Assembly: GCF_029227915.1 (NCBI RefSeq)
Contig: NC_079889.1
Span: 4,342,001-4,402,000 of the forward strand
DNA length: 60,000 bases
Direction of reading: 5' to 3'
DNA from: Hydractinia symbiolongicarpus
Taxonomy: Eukaryota; Cnidaria; Hydrozoa; Anthoathecata; Hydractiniidae
Part shown: one piece after another, positions 1 through 31,943 of the stretch
How the letters are laid out: each line of letters starts with the position of its first letter
Position numbering within the stretch: the stretch's first letter is position 1
The notes under the pieces: model-generated
Seen by the model: the letters and a program-made list of their open reading frames with translations, nothing else
What the model was told of the DNA's origin: nothing
Database searches by the model: none
Made by a program: the position numbers and the translations under genes

Positions 1-22
1 GGATCGAATCCCGCCAGGCAGT
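1..22 (+). repeat. Possible tRNA-like B-box fragment at window edge
   Basis: The first bases, GGATCGAATCCCGCC, match the T-arm/B-box pattern of a tRNA or tRNA-derived SINE. The rest would lie outside the window, so this cannot be resolved here. Confidence 0.2.
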
Positions 23-246
23 ATGTTAGTGATGAACAAAGTAGTTCTCTTTCAGTATAAGTTTTGCGTTACTTGTGTATACGAAATAACGTATACGATA
101 AAGATTACTTTTATGTTAAAAATTTTATGTCATTAAATTTTATGTTTCCGCGAAATATCTGAATTCAATAATTTGTGAAAATAAATTCCAAAAACTTCAG
201 ACATGTTTGATTTTTCATTCGTCAGCCGATTTAGAAAAATTCTCAC

Positions 247-20726
<20,480 letters not shown>

Positions 20727-21675
20727 GATGCTGGTATTTCTCAAGCAGCTTTAATTTAAACGAATCCAACTTAATGCGATTTTATGGGGTGACATAATTA
20801 TTATGCCAGTTTTTTATTTAAGTATTATGTCCTAAAAGCATACAAGCATATACATGATCAGATTCAAAAACATTTTTTTATATGCTGACATAATTTGTTT
20901 GTTGCAATCAATATACTAGACATTAAAAACAATCCCCACATAAGCCTGTTGTCTAGTTTGGCAAATGTTTTAAATGTTTCTGTAGCTGTAGCAAATGGGA
21001 GCTCTTAACACTATAAAATAGTCCCATCATGGAAACAACTGAAGTAGTTCCCTCAAAATTTTAGTGATGCAAACAAAATAAAATATAAATCACCACAACA
21101 ACTCTTCTTAAACACCAGATTTAAAAACTAATTTCTAAGTTCTTGTCATACATAGACTATAATAAGAAATAGCATTATAAACTACAAGTATATCTGTCAA
21201 TTTCTTTTTTAACAATTTTAAATTAGTCACTATCCAACCTAAAAAACCTCCAAAAAATGCTGCCATAAATTTTTAAATAACTTTTGAAAATTATTACAAG
21301 TTGTACAATGCAGAACATGAATATATATGATTAAAATTTAATAATTATAGTGTAATGTAGCCTATCAAATTATAAATTTTTTAAATCATACAGCACAAGT
21401 TTGTAGCTGATAAAAACAGACAATTTAGCATTAGTCTCTACAATGCAGTTACCTTTGCAAATCAATTGTTAAATGTGATAGGTGTAGATGACACTAAAAA
21501 TCCTTTATATTTCTTATTCCTATAACTATAATAATTTCATGTACAACAAGTTCATCTGCAGTCATAGACAAAATATACTGCAATTTTGAAGTTTGTTGCT
21601 AAAGTAATGGGCTATTTCTATGTTAGATTTACACATTTTAAATCTGTCAAAGTTCACAGCAGACGTAGGTTATTT
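20727..21675. other. Upstream flank of KIF21, no feature recognised
   Basis: This AT-rich stretch lies directly 5' of the kinesin start codon and presumably holds its promoter and 5' UTR. I could not identify a TATA box, initiator or upstream exon with any confidence. Confidence 0.4.
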
Positions 21676-22026
21676 CAGGGTTGCCAATCTTTTTATATAG
21701 TCAGATTTGAGGACTTTTGATGGGAATTTTTAACCTATTTTGAAAAGATGATCGTGTTTTGATGGTTTGAGGTCATTTTTATATTTTCTCCAAAACAAGT
21801 GAGAACATTTGAGAATATTTTTTAAAGGTGATGTCATGAGTAGAGAGAAAAATAATGTTTTGCAAAGGTAGCATTTTTATACATTTTTAAAGTAAAAACA
21901 TGGAGTAGGGTGTAAAATTAAGTTCTTAAAATTGCTAAACCATCTACTTTTAGAAGAAATTGAGAAGTTTTAAGGAGATTTTTAAAATTGAGCAGAACTG
22001 AGGAGTTTTGAGGTGTGGCAACGCTG
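21676..22026. mobile_element. Short hAT-like non-autonomous DNA element (candidate)
   Basis: The stretch opens with CAGGGTTGCCA and closes with TGGCAACGCTG, an 11-bp inverted repeat with one mismatch that resembles hAT-superfamily ends. The bases TATTT occur immediately outside both ends and could be a shortened target duplication; hAT elements normally give 8 bp, so the class is uncertain. No coding potential inside. Confidence 0.45.
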
Positions 22027-22652
22027 TATTTGGTTAAATCCATATTCCCGAAATTATTGATGATGTCAGAACAACCTTTTCCCCAAAATTTACAAGCATT
22101 CATGGACCTCGACGTGTATTATTTTGTTTTTGGGATTGATAGAAAAACACTCTTTACCTGATCTATGTAGAAAAAACTTTGCGGACTGCCTGTTGTAAAT
22201 CAACCATGAAATGTCCCCAAGAGCATAAAAGTTCCAAAACGCAGACAGAAAATATACACTAGTTATATGCCTGTGGAAAAACCCATGAGAATTCACTTTT
22301 CACAGCCACCATTTTTGGCTCACAGACAGACAGCAAATATTTTAATATAGATATATATCAAAATTTTACATATGTACCTTTCATCCAGTATAATACAATT
22401 AGACATGCTCTTGATGACGCATAGCATAAGTTTTTAAAGCACAACCTACAATATTAACCTTCTTACAAAAACGTTTTTGTATTATTAATGTGAATATTTC
22501 TTCTACATCTAAAACATTCCGAATTGTATAAAAACATAGCAACATATTGCACAAACGTTTAAACACCACTCAATGCTCACTTAACTAATCTATCTAATAA
22601 ATTATTCACCATTATTATTGTAGTGTTTGAATAATTTATCAAAAGATATGCT

Positions 22653-22674
22653 TAAGGGTTAGGGTTAGGGTTAA
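22653..22674 (+). repeat. Interstitial telomere-type repeat
   Basis: About three TTAGGG units in a row, the usual metazoan telomere motif, in intergenic DNA. Confidence 0.85.
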
Positions 22675-25600
22675 GAAAAATAAGAGGCCTTATGTTATAC
22701 AGCTTTGCCAACAAATATTTAGAAAAGACAGAAATGCAGATAAAAATGCATAAATAGTATTGCCAAACAACCTGGCAGAATTCTACAAAAATGTTTTTTT
22801 AATATTTGAAAGTTTTGTTTCGCAGGCCGCAAATATTGGTTAGCACTTTCTTGTAAGCACAAATTTCCAGGTAAAAAAGATCTCTTTTCATCTAACAGAT
22901 TAAAACAGAATCCTTGCATCATAAACATATCCATTGTCTTGTCAATAAATTTTTGTTAACATGGTTTTTCTTTAAAGGAGAACTAACGAAAAAATTTTCG
23001 TATATATTTTTGTGATAATTCTTACATATCAAGATAACATGCCAAAAAACATGCCATAAAAATTGATAATTACATTAAGGTCACCGCTATTATCAAACAA
23101 AAGACAACTTCGTTCGTACTTTTTGTTGATTTGTGACGTCACACAGTGTACATAGCATAAACGCCCCAAGAATTTAACAACATGCAAAAGTGGATAAAGA
23201 AATATATGAGACTGTTTTTGTTTTGTTTTGCTTTCATAAAATCACTTCCACTACACTTTATTGCACATAATCATTTTGAAGTTTTGGTTTAAAACTAGCA
23301 AATTAATAACAAAAATAACAAAAGAAATATTTCATAATAAATTCTAATAAATGTAATACGTTTTTTTAGAGATAACTTATGTCTAAAACTTTATTTATGA
23401 CAGTGAAACAATATTTTTGTCTGAGAAAGATATTTATTTCGAAATATGATGAATAAAATTACTTTCAAAATTACGTAGCATTTCCTTACTTCGATCATTC
23501 AGAATGCATTTGTTCATATCATTGCAGTCACACAAGTTTGTAATTTCAAGAACACAAAGTTCTTGCCAACATTGTCATGGCAGCGACCCTAGTACTACTT
23601 TGACACTATAGATATTTACAGAACCAAAGTTCACTAATATAAAAAAACACATAATTCATATTCACACTATACATTTTAAGCACAACTTGTTATTATCATT
23701 ACTTCTCCTTTAAGTTGGATGCGAATCGAACTTACAAAGGTTTTGCTCTCATTTTCCTTCTTCATTTAACTGTTGTTAGTGCATGGGAGAGTACGTTTGC
23801 AAAACAAAATCTAAATTGCTGATTTGAAACACGCAAACAGCATGTCATGTTGGCATTTTTTGCAGGCATGGAATAAATTGAATTAAAAATGCAGACACAA
23901 GGAGACAATGTAGCATGTGGTGTAAGTTGTGCTTTGGTCTATAATTATAATATTAGGTTTTTAAAAATATAAAATTTTAAGATTTTTGAGGTAACTGGAT
24001 AATAACATACCTAGCAACTTTAAAATTATTTTCTCGTGAATGTAATGTTTAAAATCAGCTTTAGGAGGGACGGTAACATTGTCAACACAAGTACAAATTG
24101 CAAAAACATAATTGCGCGATTTAGCAACAGCACCGAAAACGAAGGTATTTGACAAATTTCTATGTCACTTTTACTGTAAAAAGTATTTATCTCATATGGT
24201 CCCCTCTATTATCAACTATGTTTTTATTCGGATATTTTATTTCTTTAAAAGTTGGTGCATTAAAATGTATTCAGTCTTGTGCACATTACCTTACAGCGCT
24301 TAGAATTTGTGTCAGTATTCGCACTGCTGACTTAAAATACGAAGATACCGTAGTTGCATCGACGTAATTCTGTTGTTAAATTTGTAAAGAACAAGGCATT
24401 TTCAACATAAAAGAAGAAAAAGTGTCAGATTTTTAAAAACATGTGCTTATGTATATTTCTATCATACCTGTTGACGTATTATAACCTGGTTTCTACTACC
24501 ATTTTATATCGTATTAAAAAGAAGTCCAGAAGTTCTCTCTCCCACACGACACAGCAGGCAATAAGTCAGCCCTTCCCTCGGTTTTGTGAGGAGAGATGTT
24601 CTGTGAAGATTCAATTCCTGTACAGTTCTGCTTCATGCTGAACTGTGCCCATGACAAGCATTTTCGAAGCGTTTTCGAAGCGGCAACTTCTGGAATATAC
24701 AACTTAATGATGTCTGACGTTCAGTTCATAAATTGTGCACAATGTACTTCCTAATGAGTTCATCTCGAAACATAGAAAGCCAGTTTTACTACCGCTCACA
24801 AACAGTTGAAATGTATCTCACGTTGGCAGTTTTATTGCCAATGTTGAATAATTCTAATTTTAAGGGCTGTTTCATAAAATAATTTTGCACATTAGGTGAT
24901 CCAAGAGCAACAACAATTTGAAGAAGAGAAAAACAAGTATTAAGTACAGCTGAAATGTGATATATGACCTGTGTAATATGCTAAGTCCCTTAATAAAGTG
25001 ATGAAATTAAGAAATAAGCTGACAATTTTTTTTCTGCCACAACATGGGATAAGAAAAATATTTCCAAACCATAAAGATAATAGCACACCAGCTTTGCTAA
25101 AACTCCAACCAATACTTTAAAATAAAGAAAGTCTCTAACATCAAATTAAGCCAAAACAAAAATAACATAATCAAAATATGATCTAAATTTTAAAACAGAC
25201 AAAAAGAAAAAAAAAACTTAACAATGTTATTCCATCTCTGTAATTAATCCATCATATAAGCAAAGTCACAGCAACTATCATGTCACCATCACAACTTTGT
25301 TAAATAACATTGTGATAAAAATCAACACACAACACAAATACTGACAACATAAAACAATCATTATAAACAAATAAATAATACAAATACATATAAAGAAAAG
25401 ATTGTGTTTGAAAATAATATAATAATCTTACAGTATACTTATATTGCTATTGTTAATAATATTTTATATGATTAGAGAAGACGCAATCATTCAAATAAAT
25501 AGCTAATAATAAGCCTTATCATTCTTATATTAGATTATTAATTAAAAACATTAAGTACTACCAGCTGTTTCTACTTGGTAACCTTTTAATGTCCATGCAT

Positions 25601-26796
25601 TAACTATTTTTCTTGCTCTCCAAAATTATAATGGTCTGCAGCTATTTTATTTATTCGTATATTTTACTTATTCTTATATTGCATTGATTATTTGTGCTGA
25701 GACAGGGGATACACAAAGTAACCATAAAAAGTAAGAATGATGCATTATTAAAATGCTGGTCATATTTCATCATAAGCATAAAATTTTAAAATGAAGTTTA
25801 CCCAAACAAATAACACAGAAAGAAGCATTAAAACATGCAAATTTAAAAAACTACTTCCCAGGTTGTGTTTTTTTCACCTCAAATGTTGTGCATACCTAGA
25901 AAATTTTGTGTGGTCAATCCTTAATTTTTAGACCAGTTTTTGGTTACAAAATAGTTAAAGTATTTGTTATAAAAAATTGGTATAGACCTCATCCAGTATT
26001 GATTTAAAAACAAAACAAAAACATTCAGGTGCACTTTCCTTGATATTTTAATGTACTATTGTGGAATTCTAAAAAAACCTCTAAAACCATTTTACATAGC
26101 AATGGGAGGCACCCCTAAGTTAAGGTGCAGAAAATAATAATTAAATTTCTTTCCAGGTAATCCTGGGATGCAGGCAACAGTAAACGGAGGTACCACTTCC
26201 TTTAGCCTGAGAAGTCTTTGTATCTTAGATATTAAATCCCTTGTGTGAGTGTGTGAGTATGATTGTATATGGCACAAAAATAACATTCACTTTTTTACAG
26301 CTCATGCATTATTTGCTCTCCTAAGGCATGGCATTACACAAAATTTACTAAATTAAAAAAAGTCACAAACAGGGGTTTATTTTCTATTTATGTTAAAGCC
26401 ACATGGGGCCATAATGATTAAAAATAATACCCTTTTACCCTCGGTTTTAGCATGTGTGTGTCATATCTCACGGAAACGAGTTGTTTTATCATTTGAAAAG
26501 AAAAACACAAGGTAAAGAAACCATCATTTCTTCAAAAATAATCCTGAAAAAGTTATTTTAAACAAAGCATGCCAATGTTTACTGATCACAAGATTAGTTT
26601 AAAGTTTGTTTGTTCTTATTAATATTTCATTTTAGTGTTCTGAGGCAAAGGTTGCTACTTTTAAAAAAAACTATTGTATTGGAATATAATTTGCATCCAA
26701 AATCTAAAAAACAAAGTGTTGTTGTCAAGTATAAAAAGTTGGTGTTAGTTATTAAATATTTTTTATAAGAAGCAAAACATGCAAGGATAAATGTCA
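22675..26796. other. Intergenic AT-rich DNA, no feature recognised
   Basis: About 4.1 kb with only short chance open frames (all below 80 codons, no motif) and scattered A/T runs. I see no exon with flanking splice sites and no RNA gene. Confidence 0.5.
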
Positions 26797-26857
26797 CAAA
26801 GAGAAGTGATTGGAAATGTATCAGACAATCGCATACATTTCCAATCCATTCTCTTTG
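26797..26857. ncRNA. miRNA-precursor-like hairpin (candidate)
   Basis: Two 25-nt arms (26,797-26,821 and 26,833-26,857) are complementary with two mismatches, separated by an 11-nt loop. Size and shape suit a small-RNA precursor, but it could equally be a small foldback repeat. Strand is undetermined. Confidence 0.35.
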
Positions 26858-27159
26858 GGTCAAAGCTAAGTTTAGTGATCAAGTAAAAAACTAAAAGCAG
26901 GTGTATCATTAAGAGGATGATCAAATGCTGTTTAGGGTATCTGATAATTTAGGTGTGTACAGGTTTTTTAGCCATTTCAACTTAGTTAGAGATTTTATCA
27001 ATGCCTCAGTCATTCGAACTAAGGCCACCTGATGAGGACAACCTCATCACAACGAAAACTGTTATACCACCATTGCTTCAAAATTTACTAACTTAGATCT
27101 GATCTAGTTTGCAGAGTTTATCGTGGACAGGAAAAAGAAAAAAAAACGATAATAAATTC

Positions 27160-29667
27160 CATATGTCAAGATATAATCTATTACGTGACAAATGGACGGC
27201 ATCGTTGTACAGAATATGTGTTATCCTTATGTACTAGATGTAAAACGAGTTCTAAAAACATGATAAAATGGATTGATCGTTTTGGTCATGGAATAATAAA
27301 CTACAATCAAAGTGTGAGGCGGAGACGCTTGGCATTGACATTGTGCTTGATCAAGCTATCTACTCTAAGGCAACTCTAATTTTCTGTTGTGTTTATATAT
27401 ATATCATTGAATCAAAATTCATTGTTTATGTCAGTCCGTAAAATGTACCGTAAAAAGGTTTATTTTTTAGGGAATGGGCCGATTTCATACTTCATGCACA
27501 TCTATTGCATTGATTGAAAAACGATTTGCTGATGCAGGGATTTGTGATTGGATAGTTGAAGCTGACTTTTACTTAGTAACTTTATATCTTATAGATAGGC
27601 TGTTTATTATATGTGCTCAAGATTTACCTGGTTTAGATAATTCTAAAAAACATTTCAATCACACTATACAGACTTATCTCTACAATGCAATGAGTCGACT
27701 TAGAGCTGAACAATTAACCCTTTTGGGGTTACGACAATTAAATCCATGTTATGACGAAGTCAAAAAAATCGATTTCTGACCTGCTTTATTTAAACTGTAA
27801 TAGAAATTTACCTGCTGAAGATATAATAATATAATACAATAAGGTTTCAAAGAATAGAAAATTAAAATTAAAAAAATTTTAATTAGAAGTCATGTGACCG
27901 AAAAACTGAATCCGAAATTTTGAGTTTAAAGAAAAAAATAAATATTAAAGCAATTACTTTTCTTTCTCATTTTGTTATATGAAATACACAAACTATATTT
28001 TAACACAACAACAAAAAATTCAAACAAAAATCTTCTGAGTCTGAGAAACTTAGGTTGGCTTAAAAATAAGGAAATAATAACTGGTAGGCGGTTATCTTGT
28101 AAAAAGTCAATATCAACATAATAAAATGGCAGTAAATGATTCAATATTCATAAAATCATTTTGAAATGTCAAGTTTTCTGTGATAAATCTTAAAGCATTT
28201 GTCTGGGTGTAAACTCGGGGCTGAAGATTTTCACAAACGGTTCAAAGTGGGTGAAATTTTACAAGCCGTCAAATTTTAAAAGCCGTACTACGGGTCATGC
28301 GTAGGGAAAAGGCTAAGCTAAAGTAAAATTAATGTTGTTTACAACTTCGTTTTACATAAAATTTACAAAGAATTTTTAGTTTAGGCAGCAGCAGAACATC
28401 TTAATTCACTGTTCGCAGAGTTAGTTGAAAGATTAAAACACATATGTTGAGAAATCTGGACCAACTGTCGCATTTTAGTTATGGTTTATTGAGAGGCTTG
28501 ATATCCTGTTTGCATTCCAACAATCAATAAAAACTTGGGCATTGAGAATTACATATGGGGGTTACCCAGAGAAAGATACCCGGGTGCATATGAAAAATTA
28601 TTCAAGATTTCTCACATTATACTGGGCAGAAACGATGCAGTTTTACACAGATCCGGTGAAGGTTCTCAAAAGGTGCAGATGCAGCACATATATTCGATGG
28701 GATGATGTTGTTGCAGCAGATCAAAAATTTCAGGCTGACTTCCTTTATGATATGTGTCTGAATTTATTCTCGAACAAATAATGCTTTGTTTGTCGTTTGT
28801 GTACTTTGTTATAGATCAATATAAAACAGAGTCAATAAAATCTTACGAAAGAAAACAAGAGAAAATAAAGGAATTGTATGCATTAAAATTGAAAGAAGAG
28901 GAAAATTAAGGTCGAAACAGTGGTTTAAATATATTCGAGATGGAAGCAATGAATTAGAGTTGGTTAGATTTTTGGCAAGATAAGAAAGATTGAATTGGCT
29001 GGGGCACTTGAAAAGAATGGAGGAGGATAGTTGGGTAAGAAAGTGTAGAGACTTGATAGTTCCTGGGGCAAAGCCCAGAGGCAGACCGAGAAAGACTTGG
29101 CAGGAGATTATAAGGACAGACTTGACACGGAGAAAGTTGAGTTTAGATCTAACACAGCCTAGATCAGATTGGAAGAGGGTCATTAATATGCCCCGTCCAA
29201 CCCATGCTAGCATCGAAAACAGACGTTAAGCCAAGAATGATGATGATTGGAAGGATTCCTGGAATTTCACAGAGTTACTGTCACAAAGAAGTCATTTTGT
29301 CAACATTGAATCATTCCTTCACAAGTTACAATGTCAAGAATGTGGTCAGGTAAGTTCACCCATTTATTGTATGTCTCAAGAATTTCAATCATGTTTGTGG
29401 AATGTAATTACTTTGAACAATTCAGGTAACTACAATGAAGAAACATCGCTATTTACAGAACAAGAGGAAGCGTTCTGTTTTTTTTTAAAGATCAGAGTAG
29501 ATGGAAGAAAACGAGTGCTAGATATTTTACCTTTGCAGAGCCGATTGGGAAGGATTGTTGCCTGGCACTCCCTACTATCCATTGTTTTACAGGACTGCAC
29601 CAGCGCTTTCCACAGAACTACTCAAAAATATCAAAGATTACTAAACAACCTTTCAGTTGCTGGGTAA
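27160..29667 (+). pseudogene. Decayed copy of a dispersed uncharacterised gene family
   Basis: Scattered plus-strand blocks match, in order, a large family of uncharacterised animal proteins I recall as multi-copy in cnidarians. The blocks are: QDIIYYVTNG and IDRFGHGI (27,166-27,320); EAETLGIDIVLDQAIYSKA after a +1 shift (27,318-27,385); MGRFHTSCTSIALIEKRFAD (27,474 on); a block with FAFQQSIKTW and NYSRFLTLYWAETMQFY (28,500-28,650); FVIDQYKTESIKSYERKQ (28,803 on); FKYIRDGSNELELVRFL; and LLSIVLQDCTSAFHR (29,540-29,610). Frameshifts and stops break it, and a LINE tail is inserted at 28,989. GT/AG-like borders between blocks suggest it descends from an intron-bearing gene rather than a retrocopy. 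Function of the family is unknown to me; similarity is from memory. Confidence 0.6.
28989..29247 (+). mobile_element. Non-LTR retrotransposon 3' end (copy 2) inserted in the pseudogene
   Basis: An uninterrupted 79-codon frame (28,990-29,229) reads NWLGHLKRMEEDSW, PGAKPRGRPRKTWQE and RPTHASIENRR-stop, the C-terminal tail of LINE reverse transcriptases. It is followed by about ten bases and an ATG-repeat tail. The reading frame of the host pseudogene resumes at once on the right with DWKDSWNF, which supports insertion into that sequence. Homology with copy 1 begins at the same base of the element in both. Confidence 0.88.
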
Positions 29668-30232
29668 TTCCTTCACATTTGATGCATCACTCTTTCCAAT
29701 GCTGCAAAAAAGTGTGTGCCATTTGTACCGTTTGAAGTGCAATAATACAGTTTAAAGTGCGATAATACGGTATGAAGTGTGATAATATGGACAAAGTTTG
29801 ATTTTAAAGTTTGAGAATAAAAAGATCTATTGATGCCACTGCACCAATTCCTAATGCGAACAGTTATGGTTTGATCCTTCAGAATAGTGATTAAATGGAT
29901 GATTCACCCACCAGCACCTGAGGGAGTCTGCAACTAATATCTAGTGACTGTAAAAAAATAGTTGCAAAACAAGAATTTGTTTTTGCAAATTGCACAGTTT
30001 AAACTGCACCGACTTGTGTTGTTGCGTTGATTGATATTATATCAATGTAATTATGGAAAGCTCTGCTTCTTCTGACAAAGTATTGGACCTTGCTGAATGA
30101 AGCCATGGGAACAAAAGACAATTTTTTCAGGCGATGGTAACAAATTTAATTTTGTTACAGCAAGTGGCAAGACAAGGAATATTCATATGCGTAACCTATT
30201 TTTTGTTGCTGGTACCGTTTTGTGGTAACATA
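29668..30232. other. Intergenic, short 20-bp triplicate
   Basis: The only structure seen is a three-copy tandem of about 20 bp at 29,730-29,792 (unit like GTTTGAAGTGCAATAATAC). No coding exon recognised. Confidence 0.6.
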
Positions 30233-30320
30233 CAACATTTTTTGTTGCCGGTAACAAGATACAAAATCAAAGCGATTTGATTTTGTATATATCTTGTTAC
30301 TGGCAACAAAAATAATGTTG
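30233..30320. repeat. Foldback hairpin, ~38-bp arms
   Basis: The left arm (30,233-30,271) and right arm (30,276-30,320) are near-complementary, with a 4-nt loop and a small AT bulge. The arm motif GTTGCCGGTAACAAGATA recurs inverted as TATCTTGTTACTGGCAAC. It is either a tiny MITE or a small-RNA hairpin. Confidence 0.75.
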
Positions 30321-31000
30321 CAAATAACAAAAAATGTTGATTAAAGTAGGCCACAAATAATTGCATTTTCAATGCAGCTAATTTTTTCAAGATCATACAT
30401 TGACTCTATAGCAAATAACAGCTGTGGGGAGGCAACAAGCATAAAATATTTTTTTTGTTTTACCTGGCGTTTTAATTTTCACCTGAAAAAGCCTGCAATA
30501 ATTCTAGAAATTTTTAAAAAATACATTTGTTTGTAGTAAAGCACCGTTATTTTATGTTAAAGCACTGAGTTATGTCAGCATTACTTTGTCTACCAACAGG
30601 AATTGCATGGACTAAATATGCTTTTCCTAGTGTTCATTTACAGTTCATTACTAGTAGGGCATTGCACCTTGTATCCAAAACTTCTGCACACAACTTTGAC
30701 AAATATAGTATGACAAATAGCTAGCTATAGCTGTGATGGTAACCCAAACAAACTTTGCTGAAAGTTCATCGGCATAGATATTTTAAAAAGGCTTCATTTA
30801 CAATTTTATACAATACATTTGATAAAGTCACTCAATTCAGTGACACTTCAAGGATTGTATTTGTTTGTGACTAATCCAACAAAATAGAAAGCACTGTTAA
30901 TAATTCGACTGAGTGAACAGTTTGGGAGTTATGAGTCGAAAAACGAGAATTTCATTCAAAAAGTCGCCCAACAGGAGGGGAAACACTCTAACAAATATTT

Positions 31001-31943
31001 GTGATATCTGCCTTAGTAATGTTCTGCCCGGATAATGAACATCGGCCTGATTAAGTACGGCAGCTTGCACCGGTTAAGAACAGGGCAGAAAATACATAAT
31101 CAGGGCAACATAATCAGGACAGGCCGGCTTATTACTCAAAAAATATTATTTGGCACTTATAAAAGGGACATATAATCAGGGCAGGCCAGTTATATATACG
31201 ACAGTGCAATATTATTTCTCATTTATTATAGAACGAACATAATTGGGGCAGGCCGACTTAAGTATGACACAGTCAAATATTATTCGAAACTTATAGAACG
31301 AACGTAATCGGGGCCGACCGGCTTATGTATGGCATTTTTCTATTATTTCTCACTTATTATAGAACGCACATAATCGGGGAAGGCCGGCTTATGGATGACA
31401 GTCAAATATTATTCCAGACTTATAGAACAAATATAATCGGGGCCGACCGCTTTTATATCATTCGTCATCACTTCTGACAAGCGAATAGCCCTGGTGGCAA
31501 AGTTGTTGTTGCTCTCAAATGAAACGAAATTTCGCGGCAAATACTAAATTTTGGGATTCGCAAGTTTAATAACTTTTCAAACTTAATTCCCGCAAAAAGA
31601 ATAATTTAGGTTCCGTGAAATTTAGTTACTTCAAAGTATATTATGCTGAAATGTATTTACTACAAGATTAGTTTATACTAAGAATTACGTCGAGACTTTT
31701 TTCTTCCGCCATGTCTAGTTTTTAGGGGTGTTCTAACTTCCAGAGAATGTTTAATTCACAAAAGTTCGAAGAAAATGCCAATCACAGCCTGCCTGGCCAG
31801 CCATTATATCAGCGTTCATAATCCGGTCACCACTACATAACCAGTGCAAAAAAAACATAATCGGATCATGTGTACATAATCCGGCTGTCTCGGTTGTAAA
31901 CAGGCCGTTTTCGCAATCTGGGCAGAACAGTAAGGCTAATCAC
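31001..31943. mobile_element. 0.94-kb element with terminal inverted repeats and internal tandem repeats
   Basis: The ends form an imperfect inverted repeat of about 45 bp: the left end GTGATATCTGCCTTAGTAAT then GTTCTGCCCGG, and the right end CTGGGCAGAACAGTAAGG then CTAATCAC. Inside, 31,102-31,470 holds five full copies and a partial copy of a 63-68-bp unit (type ATAATCGGGGCAGGCCGGCT then TATAGAACGAAC), so GC-rich blocks alternate with AT-rich ones. No transposase is encoded, so it would be non-autonomous. Superfamily is not determined. Confidence 0.7.

Noticed and set aside
22653-22674. True telomere end
   Set aside because: Only about three units, with ordinary genomic sequence on both sides.
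27020-27060. Hammerhead-ribozyme-like core (CTGATGAG followed by CGAAAAC)
   Set aside because: The closing helix between the two core blocks cannot pair directly, since a stable GAGG/CCTC stem leaves extra unpaired bases before GAAA, and I found no matching cleavage-site strand.
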